NCBI GenBank assembly: GCA_949316235.1 | Contig: OX438748.1 | Coordinates: 7,381,001 to 7,445,000 of the forward strand | Direction of reading: 5' to 3' | DNA length: 64,000 nt | Source of the DNA: Oegoconia quadripuncta | Lineage: Eukaryota > Arthropoda > Insecta > Lepidoptera > Autostichidae | Shown here: piece by piece, positions 10,980 through 22,939 of the stretch | Layout: each line of letters starts with the position of its first letter | Numbering within the stretch: position 1 is the first letter of the stretch | Made by a program: the position numbers and the translations under genes | Notes under the pieces: generated by a model | What the model was told of the DNA's origin: nothing | The model's database searches: none | Seen by the model: the letters and a program-made list of their open reading frames with translations, nothing else

Positions 10980-12060
10980 TTTTAAAACATAAAAGTTGAG
11001 CGGAGCTGGTAAAAGTTTAATGTTGTTTTACTAAATGTTGTTTTGACATGACCTTAACTTAAGACTGAATATATATTATTGTATTTTTATGGCACGGATC
11101 GATAGAAGCTATAATAAGGATCAAATTTCTCTAATATTATGTTTCAAATTAAAGGAAGACTACGAAATCTAACACTCTCTTTAATTTTGTATCTGAAAAT
11201 CGAATTACAATTTGAAATGAGTTATAAAAAATAAACACCTACAAATTTCTCTAAGTAGGTACCTCTCATAGTTTCAGACCCATACTGACTATTTTCTGTA
11301 CAAGGTAATTACGTTTCCAATATATATAATATTTTCCTAATGGTGAGGGTCTTACATAAACATTATAGAAAATGTACATTAAAATTACATAGAACCGAAT
11401 TTCCCGGGAAATTTCTCACGTGTGAAATTGGGTATGAATGTGGAAAGTCATCGCAAATCGTTTCACATTTGGGCCGGAGCTTATATAAAAGGTCAAGGAT
11501 ACAGACAGATTGCCGATGGCGGAATTGCGCGTTAATTTAATTAAACTCTATGTGGGAGAAAAATAAATTATTTTAATTCTCTTTGAAATGTGATTGAATA
11601 TAGTTTCACAAGAACTGACACAAGAGAAAAATGTATTATTTTTTTTTTCGTCATAGGTCGGTATATTCGTTCAGCCATTATTATTGTGAGCGTAATATGC
11701 TTACTGAGATTGCAAGCATCAGCGTCGGCTACATCGTTTACAGGAGGAGGAGTTTAATATATTCATATTCTCGTACATTAATTCCTCTGTCAGTGAAACT
11801 TTATAGAGGTTGATTGATAAAATAGAATAGATTACAATTGGGAAATAATGCAAAAGTTTATGTACTGCATCATTTTGTCACTCTGCTTTTGTGGACGGAT
11901 GCAAATCATCACCAGACCGAATAGGAGATGGTGGGACTAGCTGCATAAGTTTCTCAACAACTGGTCAGATAGAGAGGCACGGACAGAGAGGAGGTAGGCC
12001 TTGATACATTGATAGTGCTGCGATAATACAATGTTATGACAAGTATGATAAAAACATCTG
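10980..12060. other. Nothing recognised
   Basis: A 66-codon frame at 11340 and a TTCCCGGGAA palindrome near 11400 are the only marks. Neither matches anything I know. Confidence 0.4.
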
Positions 12061-12067
12061 TACAACA

Positions 12068-12210
12068 AATGTATCCCAGACATTAACGTTTGGGTGTTCC
12101 AAACATTAAAAGTTTAATGCTTAAAGCAACATCCTCGGTTTACTTTTCGAAATATACAGAAATGCACACGTGACAAAGGGTGAGCCCATCGCCGTAAACA
12201 AAGATGTTTT
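12068..12210 (-). repeat. Repeat K, copy 1
   Basis: On the minus strand it reads TCACGTGTGCATTTCTGTAT, then TAAGCATTAAAC, then TTTTAATGTTTGGAACACCC. This aligns to 43770-43940 (plus) and in part to 33410-33482. The family is unclassified. Confidence 0.65.
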
Positions 12211-12214
12211 TGGC

Positions 12215-13550
12215 TGAAAAGGCTTTTATGTGCCGAAATCAAACAGCACTTTTAACAATAAATTATACATTTCCTAAATGTCTAAAATTTTTTAGCAATA
12301 TATAAACGAACAAATTACGAAAAAGTTTAATAAAGTAAATATAATATTTTGATTTTAATATAAAAATTAGATTTTTTTCAACGTCAGTGATCTTTTTTGT
12401 GTGACATGTAATAAATAACTGTTTCAATTTACTCAGATACAATGTTAGAACCATGTAGACAAAGAAAGTGGTTAAAAGGTTCCTACATAATCTGCTCGCT
12501 AACCCGTGGACTCGGGTGAAATAGAAACGTATTGCAGAAAAGTAAATTGGAGCAAAGCTGAGTAGCGCAGTGAACTTCATAAGAGCTCTACACCAACGGG
12601 CAAACACGAATAAAAAGGCATCAAAGAGATTCGGTTTTCAGCATCCCTATCCAAGCTTTGCCCGAAAGATACTACGATATCCAATATTACCGCTCAAAAG
12701 TGTAATACTCAGTAATATCTAAACCAAGTAAATCTGGAAAAATGTTCAACGGCTATTATTATAGATTAATTTTTAACCAATTAATGTATTTCTAATTTTT
12801 ATATTTGATCCTAACTTTCTTTAGGAAGTCGAGTAGGATTGCCGCATATTTAAAAACGAAAAAATACATTATTATTTATTTATTTTATTTTATAATTTAT
12901 TGCACACGATTTACATATGCAGGGTTAATCCATATGTCAGCTCTAGAACAAATGTATTTCGAAATGAATCGGTTTTGATTTCACCCTGTTTCAATCTCTA
13001 GAAACAGGTACCCATACAAGTTAAGTTAATCTCATTATTATTACCACAATTGTAGTTCATCTGTAACGTCAACAAATTGTAGGCATCTTTACAGGAAATC
13101 TTTCCATTTGTCCATATTCTAGCAATCTCTATCACCTCCTTGTGTAACATAGACAACGACCTTTTCCTTTTAAAAGTTTTTACTTCTCACAGAATTGAAT
13201 GCATGATTTCTATTTTCTTCATTTGAATTCTTTGGAATATTTTGTTGAGACTTAAGCAGGATATATACGTCTAAAAAATAGAACATTTTGTGAACGGGAT
13301 GGATATATTGGAATGAACAGGACGGTCGATTGCGGGATATTACTGAATGTGATTTTTGGAACACGATGTGTGAATGGATGAACGGTGATAAAGAGAGAAG
13401 GTAGACGATGAACGACCTTGACACAAGACAGTCGCATTTTAAATTATATTTTCAATAAATTTATTATAAGGATTTCTCCTTGCGAATCCCACATTTATTA
13501 AAAAAAATACATTTCACAATTCATTACGTTACCATGGAAAACATAAAATA
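12215..13550. other. Mostly unassigned; short LINE-tail-like patch
   Basis: A patch near 12880-12925 (TTATTTATTTTATTTTATAA, then TTATTGCACACGAT) resembles a reverse LINE tail with TGCAATAAA. The rest, including frames of 114 codons at 12263 and 84 codons at 13170, shows no recognisable protein. Confidence 0.3.
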
Positions 13551-13555
13551 CCTAC

Positions 13556-13650
13556 AATTTAATTTCAATAACGTTTTTGGAAAATATTCTCTACTAAAGT
13601 TTAGACTCGTGTATATAGAGTCTCATTAAAATCGGCTTATTTATTCAGAG
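13556..13650 (+). repeat. Repeat T, copy 1
   Basis: TTTCAATAACG, then GGAAAATATTCTCTACTAA, then TCTCATTAAAATCGGCTTAT aligns to 59487-59590. Family unknown. Confidence 0.55.
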
Positions 13651-13659
13651 GAATTGAAT

Positions 13660-14260
13660 CTTGAAGGTTTGTGTTGAAGGTCGTGCGGCGTAAGCGCTCT
13701 TAATTGGGTTCATAGCAATAAAAGTCAGTAAATTTCCACATCATATCTTTATGTATTTAGCACACAAATAGATCGCCTACTTGTTTTACGCTACGTGGTA
13801 GCCTGCTCAATTTTGTCATTCTTCATATTAACTAATTTTCTTTCTATTGTGCAATTCGTAGTTTATATTAAATTTATCGTTAATTTATTATTTATCAATG
13901 GCTAGAAGGTCCACGAAGGTCACAAAAATGTACACAAATTTGTTTTTTGCTTTGCTGATTCTTCATCGATTTCGCTTCCGATTCTCAAAGTCTACCAAAA
14001 TGTGGAGAATGAAGTGGCATGCAATGTCAGATGGTGGTATCATTTGCAAGTAACTCGATGAGTGAAATGCGGATTGATTAATATGTAAAAAACCTTGTAT
14101 GAATATCTATGATGCCGGTGTATACAAACCTACTGTAATCGTGAACTAAGTTTAGTATAATTAGAAAGCTTTATACTGTAGATATCAACTATGAGTAATA
14201 GCAATAATGTAATTAAGGCGTAATGTAGGGTGAAATAAGATATAGTTACAAAAATTAAAA
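13660..14260. other. Nothing recognised
   Basis: No frame, repeat or RNA signal could be supported. Confidence 0.4.
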
Positions 14261-14267
14261 TTATATT

Positions 14268-14510
14268 CATAGATGGTTTGGGCATGTGTAAAGGATAGAT
14301 GAAAGAAGACTACGAGATGAATGGCGATTAGAGTGTTGGAAGACGAAGAAACGTACCACGATCAAATCGGGGACGCCTTTACAAAAGGCCATTTTGTACC
14401 CTAAACCGCCAAGCATTCTTGAATAATTTTATGAGAGTCAGTGAAATGAAAGAGTTGTGTTTCGATCATAGCAAGTAGAAGTCTGTGATATCTGTCTACT
14501 TAACTTTATA
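14268..14510 (+). pseudogene. RTE-type LINE, 3' coding remnant
   Basis: Broken translation reads RWFGHV, then RIDERRLRDEW, then TIKSGT, then FYESQ, matching the lepidopteran RTE pattern RWFGHVERMDERRL to the C-terminus. The nucleotide tail AAGTAGAAGTCTGTGATATC is the family's usual end. Several stops are present. Related tails lie at 26330, 27755 and 48003. Confidence 0.6.
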
Positions 14511-14858
14511 ACATACTGCATTGTATCAACTGACAGCAATAATTGAATAATATGCCCCATCCACATCCACATGCGCTTATCTGTAATTGCGTCAAAGTAG
14601 TGAAACAACAAAGGTAGTTAATCCTCTGACATACTACTTATGTAAGCCGTGACGGTGCATCACAGAGGCATTAAATGTTGGCTAACATACGAGAGTCCAT
14701 TGCCACAGTATCAGTATAGATAGCAGTAATGATAATATGTGTCACTGAGAGATATACTGAATTTACTAATCAATCCACTGGGTTTAAACCCCGCTCATTT
14801 TCTACTTACACTATTTTTGACGAGGATAGGAAAGTATTAAAAATAATAAATAATTAAT
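14510..14858. other. Unassigned; weak tRNA-SINE-like patch
   Basis: CAATCCACTGGGTTTAAACC followed by CCGCTCATTTTC near 14773-14803 has a vague SINE-head look. It is too decayed to call. Confidence 0.2.
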
Positions 14859-14860
14859 AA

Positions 14861-14945
14861 ATATTTGGGATACTTAAACCTATCATCTAGTCCCAAACTA
14901 AGCAAAGCTTCGCGCGGGATACTAGAACGGATAAACATATATATA
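14861..14945 (-). mobile_element. SINE-B, distal part, split by MITE G
   Basis: TCATCTAGTCCCAAACTAAG, then CAAAGCTT and GGATAAACATATA match the minus-strand SINE-B at 51219 and 53355. The copy stops at the TA of the MITE and resumes at 15368. Confidence 0.75.
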
Positions 14946-15367
14946 TTAGGTCCTTACCTATGAAATTGGCGTCGTGTATGAAGAATTTCATTAACATTGT
15001 TTTCTCCATACAAACATTTTTGATTTTTTTTGGGAACGGCTAATCCAAATTTAGCTAAACAGTGTGTATTATCGGATAACATTAAGTTAAGTATAGGCAG
15101 CGTTAATTTTTAAAAGTAACCGCTTTATAAAAGTTTCAGCTAAAATCTAAGAAATAATTATGGGAAGCACATGAAAAGAGCTCTGTCCAAATTTTTTTTA
15201 TTATGTGATTTAGCCCAGAAATTAAAAAATATTTCATGTGATACCTTGAAATAATATTCCATTTTCCAAATAAAAAACAAATCTGGATATAGCTTTGAAA
15301 ATCGCAGGAATTGGTACATATGATTAACCAAGAAAACAAAGCTCCAATTTCATAGGTAAAGACCCAA
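14946..15367. mobile_element. MITE family G, copy 2 (422 bp), inside SINE-B
   Basis: Ends TTAGGTCCTTACCTATGAAA and (minus strand) TTGGGTCTTTACCTATGAAA are flanked by TA at 14944-14945 and 15368-15369. It is longer than copy 1, having kept internal blocks such as CATTGTTTTCTCCATACAAA. It interrupts SINE-B precisely, so it is younger than that copy. Confidence 0.85.
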
Positions 15368-15432
15368 TATTTATGTAAACATCCATGACTTGGGAATAAA
15401 TGTTCGTATACATCACACAAACATTTACTCCT
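15368..15432 (-). mobile_element. SINE-B, proximal part after the MITE
   Basis: TATTTATGTAAACATCCATG, then ACTTGGGAATAAATGTTCGT, then CACACAAACATTTACTCC continue the SINE-B body. The tRNA-like head is replaced by unrelated sequence (CTTTACAAGTTCAAAACACC). Confidence 0.75.
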
Positions 15433-15434
15433 TT

Positions 15435-16380
15435 ACAAGTTCAAAACACCACCTAACTGACACAAATGGATGTGAGACGAATGTAATGAATATGGATTGA
15501 CTAAAAAAAATTGTCGGATGATTAACATAGCTTAGATTACAGTAAAATGGAACACGTAACATTGTATAGTGTTACAAAGTTTAAATAATATGTACATTTA
15601 TCAAGAAAAATTTTACGGACAAGTCTTACTCTAAGAAAGCACTTCAATATGCCAATTGAATTTTAAACATAAATGGAGTTACGGTTAAGTTGAGTAATAA
15701 TAATCATGCTGTGGTCAGGTTCTATTTACACGCATGTTCCATTCCGCTAATCCCCTACAAGCGCGCTCAAAATATGTAAAAACATACGAGTCAGTTTTGC
15801 GGTTTGTATGTGGGCACTGCAGTTGATGAATTATTTTCCAAAGGAGGTTGCTGGATGTTGCGTTAATACTAAATGAAAAGTATTCCAAAAAAATGTGATA
15901 TTTTCTTACATTAAATAATTATTTCTTTAACCGTGGACGGTTATTTTCATTAAAATACTATTAATGCATACCGTAATTTGCAAATTTTCTACATGCATAC
16001 TGTTAAAAACACACATGTAATAGTTAGATATCACAAATAGTGGGAATAGGAAGTTAGTGAAAGAGAAGTCGCAGGACTATGTATGATCTTTGACTTGGCC
16101 TTAAAAAATATTTAAGGATTGAACCTGTCAAAGGTAATTCGGGCATAAAGTTCCGCAGAGTGTCTTGCAATCTGAAACATTGACTGTAGAATTATTGTTA
16201 CTTTAACCGAATTATGTAAACAAAAGGCATTGTATTGTGTGTCTTAAAGATGTCCGTCATCCATGAAGATACAACATAGGTCGTATTATTAATTTAGACT
16301 AAATTATAACTGCCCGTGGATTAGAAAATAATGAATTGATGTAAAATATGATTTTTTTTCATTTGGTATTGGCGTCAGAC
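15435..16380. other. Nothing recognised
   Basis: No open frame of 60 codons before 16375, no terminal repeats and no repeat shared with the rest of the window. Confidence 0.4.
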
Positions 16381-16384
16381 TTGT

Positions 16385-16440
16385 TTCCCATACAAGTCAA
16401 GTAATCTGAATGTGGAACTAGATGGCGCTGTGTGTAAAAA
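16385..16440 (+). mobile_element. SINE-A tail fragment
   Basis: CATACAAGTCAAG, then GTGGAACTAGATGGCGCTGT corresponds to the last ~60 bp of SINE-A. Confidence 0.5.
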
Positions 16441-17300
16441 AATCTTCTTTGTAAAACATACGCTTCTCTTCAACAATGGTTTACATAGACTCAGAATAGC
16501 CTGATGTGAATTGTACCTAAAATAAAAAGCAGGTAGCAGTAGCCTTGTTTCGCTATACTGCATGCTAATATACTTACTTATAGGTAAGTATAACCTATCA
16601 AAAGTTGGGCAACTTCAACAAAAAGTAGCATTACTTCTCGATATCCTTACACCTAGTCGGATAAAGTAAAAAAGGAACATTGTAGATTGAAAAAAGGTCT
16701 GAAACTAACATATTAATCTACCAGTTGCAATACCACAAAAAATCGTATAAGTATAACGTACAATCCAATGAGTTTTTATAATGCTTGCCGACTTCAGTGT
16801 TTGCTGAGCCTTAATCCCGACGTAAAACTCGGCCGTGTATTTATGTTAAGCCAACCTGTGCGCTGTATGCAAATTTCTAACCAACCACAGCTCAGCGTTG
16901 CACAAATGCACATCCCACCAAACTTGCTCCCCAGTGGAGCCATTATGTTTTGAGAGAAGCATTTTGTTGAATTCCAAATTATATACATGGGAGTTCGTGA
17001 AATTTTAGCGTCGAAGAGTTATTGGCTCGTGCACAAATTTTCTCTATGCCTTTTATGCTCGAGAAACACACTTAACAATCTTACTAGTGTGTTTTCGACT
17101 CAATGTATGTCACGGTATTAATATTTTATCTCTTATATCAGTGTAAGTCGGTACACAAAATAATCATTTCGGCCGCAGAATATTTGGTCGTTATTCTATT
17201 GATTCCATAGATAATAATGTAATAAAAATACACATTTACCATAACTATATCTTAGATCTACGGAGTCACTCAGGTTTCTCCTTTTTATGTTTGGTGTTAA
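16440..17300. other. Nothing recognised
   Basis: Overlapping plus and minus frames of about 60 codons at 16768-16988 show no known motif. Confidence 0.4.
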
Positions 17301-17308
17301 TAATTTTA

Positions 17309-17310
17309 TC

Positions 17311-17341
<31 letters not shown>

Positions 17342-17392
17342 TTCTTTCTTTCTCTTCTTCTCTCTCTCTTCTTTATCTTTATATTAAGAATA
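17309..17392 (+). repeat. Poly-T and polypyrimidine tract
   Basis: A run of about 26 T is followed by some 50 bases of almost pure C/T (TTTCTTTCTTTCTCTTCTTC, then TCTCTCTCTTCTTTATC). It may be a LINE/SINE poly(A) on the minus strand plus a microsatellite. No 5' element body is seen next to it. Confidence 0.85.
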
Positions 17393-17399
17393 CGAACCT

Positions 17400-18185
17400 A
17401 TGAAATTTCTCAAATGATTTACTTAACAAGTGCTGAAGTTTATTAGTTCTGTAAATTTAATTTACTATTATTTTTTAATGAAAAGCCATGAAAGAAAAAA
17501 AATGCGGCCGACGTGGATAATAAAATCTATACAATTATGGCGGACAGGGGAACGGTTATGAGCATGTAACTAAAATGTTATTATGAGCAACCGATTTATT
17601 TTTTACTATTTAGCAACAGAACCCTAAAAACGAAATTTTTACAAAAACAAACCTAAAGACATTGCACTACTTTATTCAAACCTTGTTTCTAAAATAACCC
17701 AATTTGTTTAGACGTCTTTCAAACCGCACGGCCATTAAACTTTCACACAATTTTTATTCTCTTAGAAAACAGCCTGCACCTCGATAAGGATCATTTTATT
17801 CAAGCAAGTTACGACATTATACAACTGAAAACATGAAATGTAAAGGCATTTAGAAACCCAAGTCCTAACGACTCTGTTCACAGTTTGTGGGTAAAATGAG
17901 AATTTCATTAGGCGAGCTTGTAGGCGAGGGAAACAAATAGTGAAACTAGAAAGTACGGCATAGTAAATGTATGAAAGGTTTGTTCCCACGCAAAGTAGAA
18001 GTTGTGAATAATGTAGGCGCATATAACGTACAAGTTACTTATACAAATGCACACAAACTTTTATTAGTCCTAAACATAATGAAAAATCTAAATTGTACTT
18101 TTAGCTACAAGAAAACTATATTGCAATTTGAATGTTTTGTTTAAATTTAACCCTAGTTATTTTTATGTAATAAGCAACGTTAGAA
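17400..18185. other. Nothing recognised
   Basis: One 86-codon minus frame (17762-18022) has no recognisable motif. Confidence 0.4.
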
Positions 18186-18194
18186 CTAGTATTC

Positions 18195-18598
18195 GACTGA
18201 AACAGGATTTTCAGCCGAAATTAAATTTTCGGCCTCGATCTCAATTTCAGCCTAAAGCGAAACTTATTGATACGTGTTAAAATTTTCCTTGTATAATGAA
18301 ATTTAGTGTATTTATTTTTTACACATTCACCTACCTACAAATAGTTAATTCGTGTTAAATGAAATTCATTTAAGCGTGAGAAAAAACACAAACTCTTGAG
18401 TGAAACAATTATACCGGCTGGCGAATTCAGCCAGCGACCACACGACTCACGAGCTACGAACTCACCAGAAGTTAGCCGGACGACGCGCGATAATTCACAA
18501 AAACTGAGTGCCGGTTCCGGACGAAGTTTCGTTTGATTTTTGGCCGAAACCAAAACTGTAGCCGAAACCGAAACCGAATCATAGGTCGGTCACTGGTT
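18195..18598. repeat. CCGAAAC-rich element (possible DNA transposon remnant)
   Basis: TTTTCAGCCGAAATTAAA and TTTTCGGCC on the left are echoed by GGCCGAAACCAAAACTG and GCCGAAACCGAAACCGAATC on the right. The right edge reads GGTCGGTCACTGGTT, which in reverse (AACCAGTGACCGACC) resembles a hAT-like end. I recall similar CGGCCGAAACCGAA elements in Lepidoptera. The boundaries are uncertain. Confidence 0.4.
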
Positions 18599-18798
18599 AA
18601 AATACTTTAGATAAGTAATACCAAACCCTGAATGGTAACAGCTAGTCAATAACCCAATTCGCATATGAAATTCAGTGCAGCTGCTGCTGACTGCTTGATC
18701 TAAGCCTTGACCAACGAGCGTTTTGCATGGCTTTCTGGGACGACTTGCACAAATCCCCAACCTAAGTTTTAGAAGTTCCTCACTAGTTAACGCTATAT

Positions 18799-18919
18799 TG
18801 GTGTCGATTAGGATATACACCAACTAAACTAAAGTAAAACCAGTTTTAAAGTAGTACTGTCTCTTTCTCCCTGGAACAGTACAGTTTAGTTTAGTTGGTG
18901 TACATCCCACTCGACACCA
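18799..18919. mobile_element. Near-palindromic MITE (~120 bp)
   Basis: GGTGTCGATTAGGATATACA, then CCAACTAAACTAAA is mirrored by TTTAGTTTAGTTGG, then TGTACATCCCACTCGACACC. The inverted arms are about 35 bp, with about 50 bp between them that is partly complementary (AGTACTGT/ACAGTACAG). There is no coding capacity. Confidence 0.75.
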
Positions 18920-18978
18920 TTATCTGTAAATAGTGTTTCATATTCCTGTACCACGAGAAGATAAAAATTATTTTTGAT

Positions 18979-19078
18979 ACACTGCAATTATCTAATCCCA
19001 AACTAGGCATGACAACATATACAGGCATAAATATCGTATGAGTCACACAAACATTTACCCCCGCCCCGGGAACTTGAA
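18979..19078 (-). mobile_element. SINE-B, degraded copy
   Basis: AATTATCTAATCCCAAACTA, then CATAAATATCGTATGAGTCA, then CACAAACATTTACCCCC matches the minus-strand SINE-B body. The tRNA head is absent. Confidence 0.5.
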
Positions 19079-19084
19079 CAAAGA

Positions 19085-21370
19085 GATTAACACAAACTGA
19101 TAAAATGAATGAGGCAACAGGTGGCATAAATTCAGTGATTCCAATGCTTCAAGTTACATTCTACGCAAATTACTTTACAGACTTCAGCGGTGGGAGCAGC
19201 CTGGAACGAATGAGGCTGTTCTAAAGTCTGTATAGTCCACTGTTGAATAAATCACGACGTTAATGACGTCTGCTTCTTTGCAATTCTAAAGCCGGTATAG
19301 TGTGTTGTTTTAACCTACAAGTAGCCTGGCAAAAAGTATGAATGAAAAATACAAACGGCCGAATTGAGAACTTGCTCCTTTTTCAAAAAAGACTTCAGAA
19401 TCGGTTAAAAATAAAAGCTTACAATGACAGATACACTCACGCGTAACTTTGGTATTAATGTGATAACGCAAATCGTAATAGCTAAATACTCGTAGGTATA
19501 TCATCAATGATTAATATCACATTGTTTCAAATGAACAGCCTGTTAGACATGCCTCTCCCATGAAGCTATTTTCATCACACTCCATGATTGGAAACCACAG
19601 GTTTTTTGAAGATGCTGTTATGCTCTCGATGCCTTTTACGAGACCCGCGGGACGAGAGGGTTGGTGCTGTTTTACTCTGCCAGGACCTTATTTTCTACTT
19701 ATAAAGGATATTACCGTTCCGCAGCATACATTGAAAATCTATCACTTATAGGGTTATAGTTTTAATTCAAGTTATATTTCAAGAACCACAAAATTAAGTT
19801 TGTCGGTTAGTACTTAACCGAAAACTGCGGATCTCAAAAAGTTCACATCATTTTGATCACAATAATTTTTATTGAAAGTGCCAAGGAAAATTGGAGAGTC
19901 CCGACAAATTGTTAAAATTTTTAGAAGCATTTCACGTAGTATATAGTTTAATATAAAGATTTTAACTACAACCATTATTTATATTACACAAAGATCTAAT
20001 TATATTATTTTGTTGAAGTTGAACAACGATAGTTTTATTTAATTTTTAGGTTCATTCATTATAGGACTTCATTTCGTTATATTATTATAAGATTATTCTT
20101 ATATACAAAAATTATACTTATATTTTGTATTATATCTCATACAGCTGAACCCATCGCGGATTGTGGTTATATGTAAGACTTAGTGCAAAGTCAAAAATAT
20201 TTTATTTAATGTTACACACACACAAAGGATACACAAATATCACTTACTGAAAGTCAACATGTTATTTTTTTTAAACTAACATCGCTTCGCTAGTTGCTAT
20301 GGTTAGACTCCGTAACAACACGTCTTTTAAATTGCCATAGTGCCAAAATAGTGCAATATTGCCAAAATTAGTTAACAATAGACATATAAAAATAATACAT
20401 GCAGACGAACGATAGAACTTTTTGGAATTCGGTTAAAAAATTTATTTAGGTTAACAAACAGTGAACACATTAGGTACTTATAACATAATGTTAATCACAT
20501 ATTACTTAAAAAAATATTGTTAGATTTCCCTTAGTTGTGGAGTGACAGTTACTACTATACCTAGCTACATTTTTATATGATAGTGCGTTTGTTTAATACA
20601 CTCACGCATCGCGCCTTTCAAGATTTCTTGTAATAGTCTTTTGAATCTAACAACTCGCGTAGCTACAATATCAATAGAATTAGAATTAGTATTATAACAA
20701 TCAATCAGTCGATAGCGCGATAATAATATAAGAAAAGATATGTAAATACGTCACTAATCCGGATCGCGATTTAAAGAAATAATTTGGCACACAAAAGAGC
20801 ACGCGACTACTTGTCAGACTTATTTCTGGCACACCAAAACTTTCTTGATATTACACCATGACAATTTCAAGCCCTATAAATCGAGTCACGCACAGAATGC
20901 GGTACTTTGTCACTTAGATGTCTTAGACTGAAACAACTTCGCTGTCATGTTATGTAGAAATAGAGAACAAAATGGCAGATACACCGTGCAGTAGTTCAAA
21001 AGAAAAGATGGTTCACATATAACAAACATATAACTCACGAGAAGAGGCGATCTTTAGAAATCTTAGAAAGTCATGACAAAACGTATCGTATTGCGTAGAT
21101 AATTTTTTTATTGTAGTAAAAGAGCACATATTGACAATATGATATTTATAATAATATAAATAATAATAATAATAAAGGGTACAGACCATAATCCATCAGC
21201 ACGACCAGTAGTCAGGCTTCAAACTAAAACACATGCAAAAAAAATTCCGTATTGGTCACCCATTCCATGGTGACCGCGCCACACGTCGGTCAACTTCTCT
21301 GATCGAAAATGAATAGTGAATACGAATACGCCACGAGTGCCTCACATGCAAAATCCGTTTAATCCACACA
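19085..21370. other. Long unassigned stretch
   Basis: More than 2 kb of AT-rich DNA. A repeated phrase (TCTAAAGTCTGTATAG at about 19220, TCTAAAGCCGGTATAG at about 19285) is the only internal similarity. The 63-65 codon frames carry no motif. Confidence 0.4.
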
Positions 21371-21374
21371 CAAA

Positions 21375-21473
21375 TCAATAGCCTTATGTCCCCATTGTTA
21401 AGTCACAATCATCTATTTCTGGGAGATGGTGTGAGCTATAGTGCATCATCCGGGCCTAGTGCGAATTGATAGA
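21375..21473 (-). repeat. Degraded copy of the 2988-3210 repeat
   Basis: AATAGCCTTATGTCCCCATT, then GGGAGATGGTGTGAGC and GGGCCTAGTGCGAATTGATA follow the 3085-3185 sequence with many changes. It directly abuts repeat D. Confidence 0.4.
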
Positions 21474-21622
21474 CTTTTTTTTAATGTACAACGGGTTGAT
21501 ACTTGACCTCAATCACACCTGATGTTAAGTGAAGATGACCAGTACGGAAATTCCAACACATTTGGGGGACTGGCTATCTTATCTCTGGCAACCGGAAGAC
21601 AACAATACTATTAACATTGACT
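21474..21622 (+). repeat. Repeat D, copy 1 (internally deleted)
   Basis: Poly-T, then ACTTGACCTCAATCACACCT, then GATGTTAAGTGAAGATGA, then CACATTTGGGGGACTGGCTA, then the CCGGAAGACAACAAT end. About 25 bp present in copies 2 and 4 are missing. D probably derives from a LINE 3' end or a SINE. Confidence 0.7.
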
Positions 21623-21624
21623 TG

Positions 21625-22035
21625 TATCAGACCAGAGGCCACTTTGTCAAGATTTCTCTATATAGACGGTGGTCTATCGGAAGTCTGTTGACTTATCTAA
21701 ATGACCGTCTTCAACATACCCTCCGAATTCCGAAACATTATAATCGCTGCCAGGTTAGCTTTTGTTAGCTTGTCAACTTACTCATACTTACCATAGTAGG
21801 TAGATGTATGTTCCATTTTTGCTTTTACACAAGAGAACAGGAATAATAAAAAGAAAAAATTCTAATAGCTTGATAGTATCTTATTGTTTGATATCAAAAA
21901 TTAAAATACACCATACTTTTGCCTTTTGATTGGTCACACTGTCAACCAATCCGTTAATCTCATATAACATTCCAAGTTCCAAGTCTCAATCTTTCGGATA
22001 TTTTTCGGACACTCCTTGACACCAATCATTATCAG
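21625..22035. other. Nothing recognised
   Basis: No shared repeat or frame apart from the tail of the 79-codon frame that begins inside repeat D. Confidence 0.35.
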
Positions 22036-22039
22036 ACTG

Positions 22040-22320
22040 TGCTATTGATACTTGATAACGGATAAACATATATAAATATTTACATATACATAGACTCGGG
22101 AATAATTTTTTTTTTTTTTTTAATTAGAATGGGATCCCTCTTGACCTTAATCTGGGCTAATGTCGAGATAAGGTCTACGATGGAACGAGCTTTCTTAGAA
22201 GATGCCTTCAGAAGAAAATGTTCGTATTAGTCATACAAGTTCCTACCCCTAGCAAGATTCGAACCTGCAACCATTGTTTTCGCAGGCAGGGTTACTATCC
22301 ACTACACCAATCGGTCGTCA
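22040..22320 (-). mobile_element. SINE-B copy split by a poly-T insert
   Basis: The tail ACTTGATAACGGATAAACAT, the body GACTCGGGAATAA and the head GCAAGATTCGAACCTGCAAC, then CCACTACACCAATCGGTCGTC match SINE-B. The body is interrupted at about 22107 and resumes at GAAAATGTTCGTATTAGTCA (about 22215). Confidence 0.72.
22107..22215 (-). mobile_element. LINE/SINE 3'-end fragment nested in SINE-B
   Basis: A run of about 16 T, then AATTAGAATGGGATCCCTCT, then GACCTTAATCTG, then AAGGTCTACGATGGAACG. Read on the minus strand this is a short retroposed 3' end finishing in poly(A). The orientation rests on the poly-T. Confidence 0.55.
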
Positions 22321-22711
22321 AATCTTTCCAATAAAAAAATTAGAGCTATATGTTTGTTCGTGAAACATATACTGTCAATCTTCATAGCGATATATTTTCA
22401 TGTGTTTGAATTTTAAACTGATAAAGCATTTCCTTTCTCGGCTGTTCATATTTTAAAATTTATCTAATTTTATTCCATATAGATAGAAGGTGAAAAAATT
22501 AATATTTCAAATAATAATCTACATTTCGCGACCTTTCGGAACGATGTTTAAGTCCACCTACTATAATAACTCTGACCTTTTCATAGGGCTTAAGGGATGA
22601 TGTTAAGAGTATTTCTTAACATTTACCGTGTTTATTAGGATGAAGGTGTAAATAATGAAAAAGGTTAAGTATTTCGTAGACATTTTTTTTATTGGTTGGA
22701 CGTTGGTTTGT

Positions 22712-22935
22712 TGATCGATTGGTGAAGTGGATAGTGAGACTGCCTGCGAAACCAACGATTACGGGTTTGATTCCGCTAGGGGTAAATTATACAAACATTT
22801 ATTCCCGAGTCATGGATGTTTATATAAATATTTATATATATAAATGTATATAAATGTATCCATTATCTAGTATCCATTACACAAGCTTAGCTTAGTTTGG
22901 GACTAGATGATTGGTGTGCCCGAAATATTTAAAGA
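22712..22935 (+). mobile_element. SINE-B, full-length copy
   Basis: The head GATTGGTGAAGTGGATAGTG (A box), then GGGTTTGATTCCGCTAGGGG (B box); the body TTCCCGAGTCATGGATG; the tail TATCTAGTATCCATTACACA, then GTTTGGGACTAGATGATTGG. It shares its layout with SINE-A but has a different tail (GGGACTAGATGATTGG against GATGGCGCTGTG). Confidence 0.8.
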
Positions 22936-22939
22936 TTAA

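Noticed and set aside
12263..12607. 114-codon minus frame
   Set aside because: Low-complexity, AT-driven composition with no motif and no supporting context.
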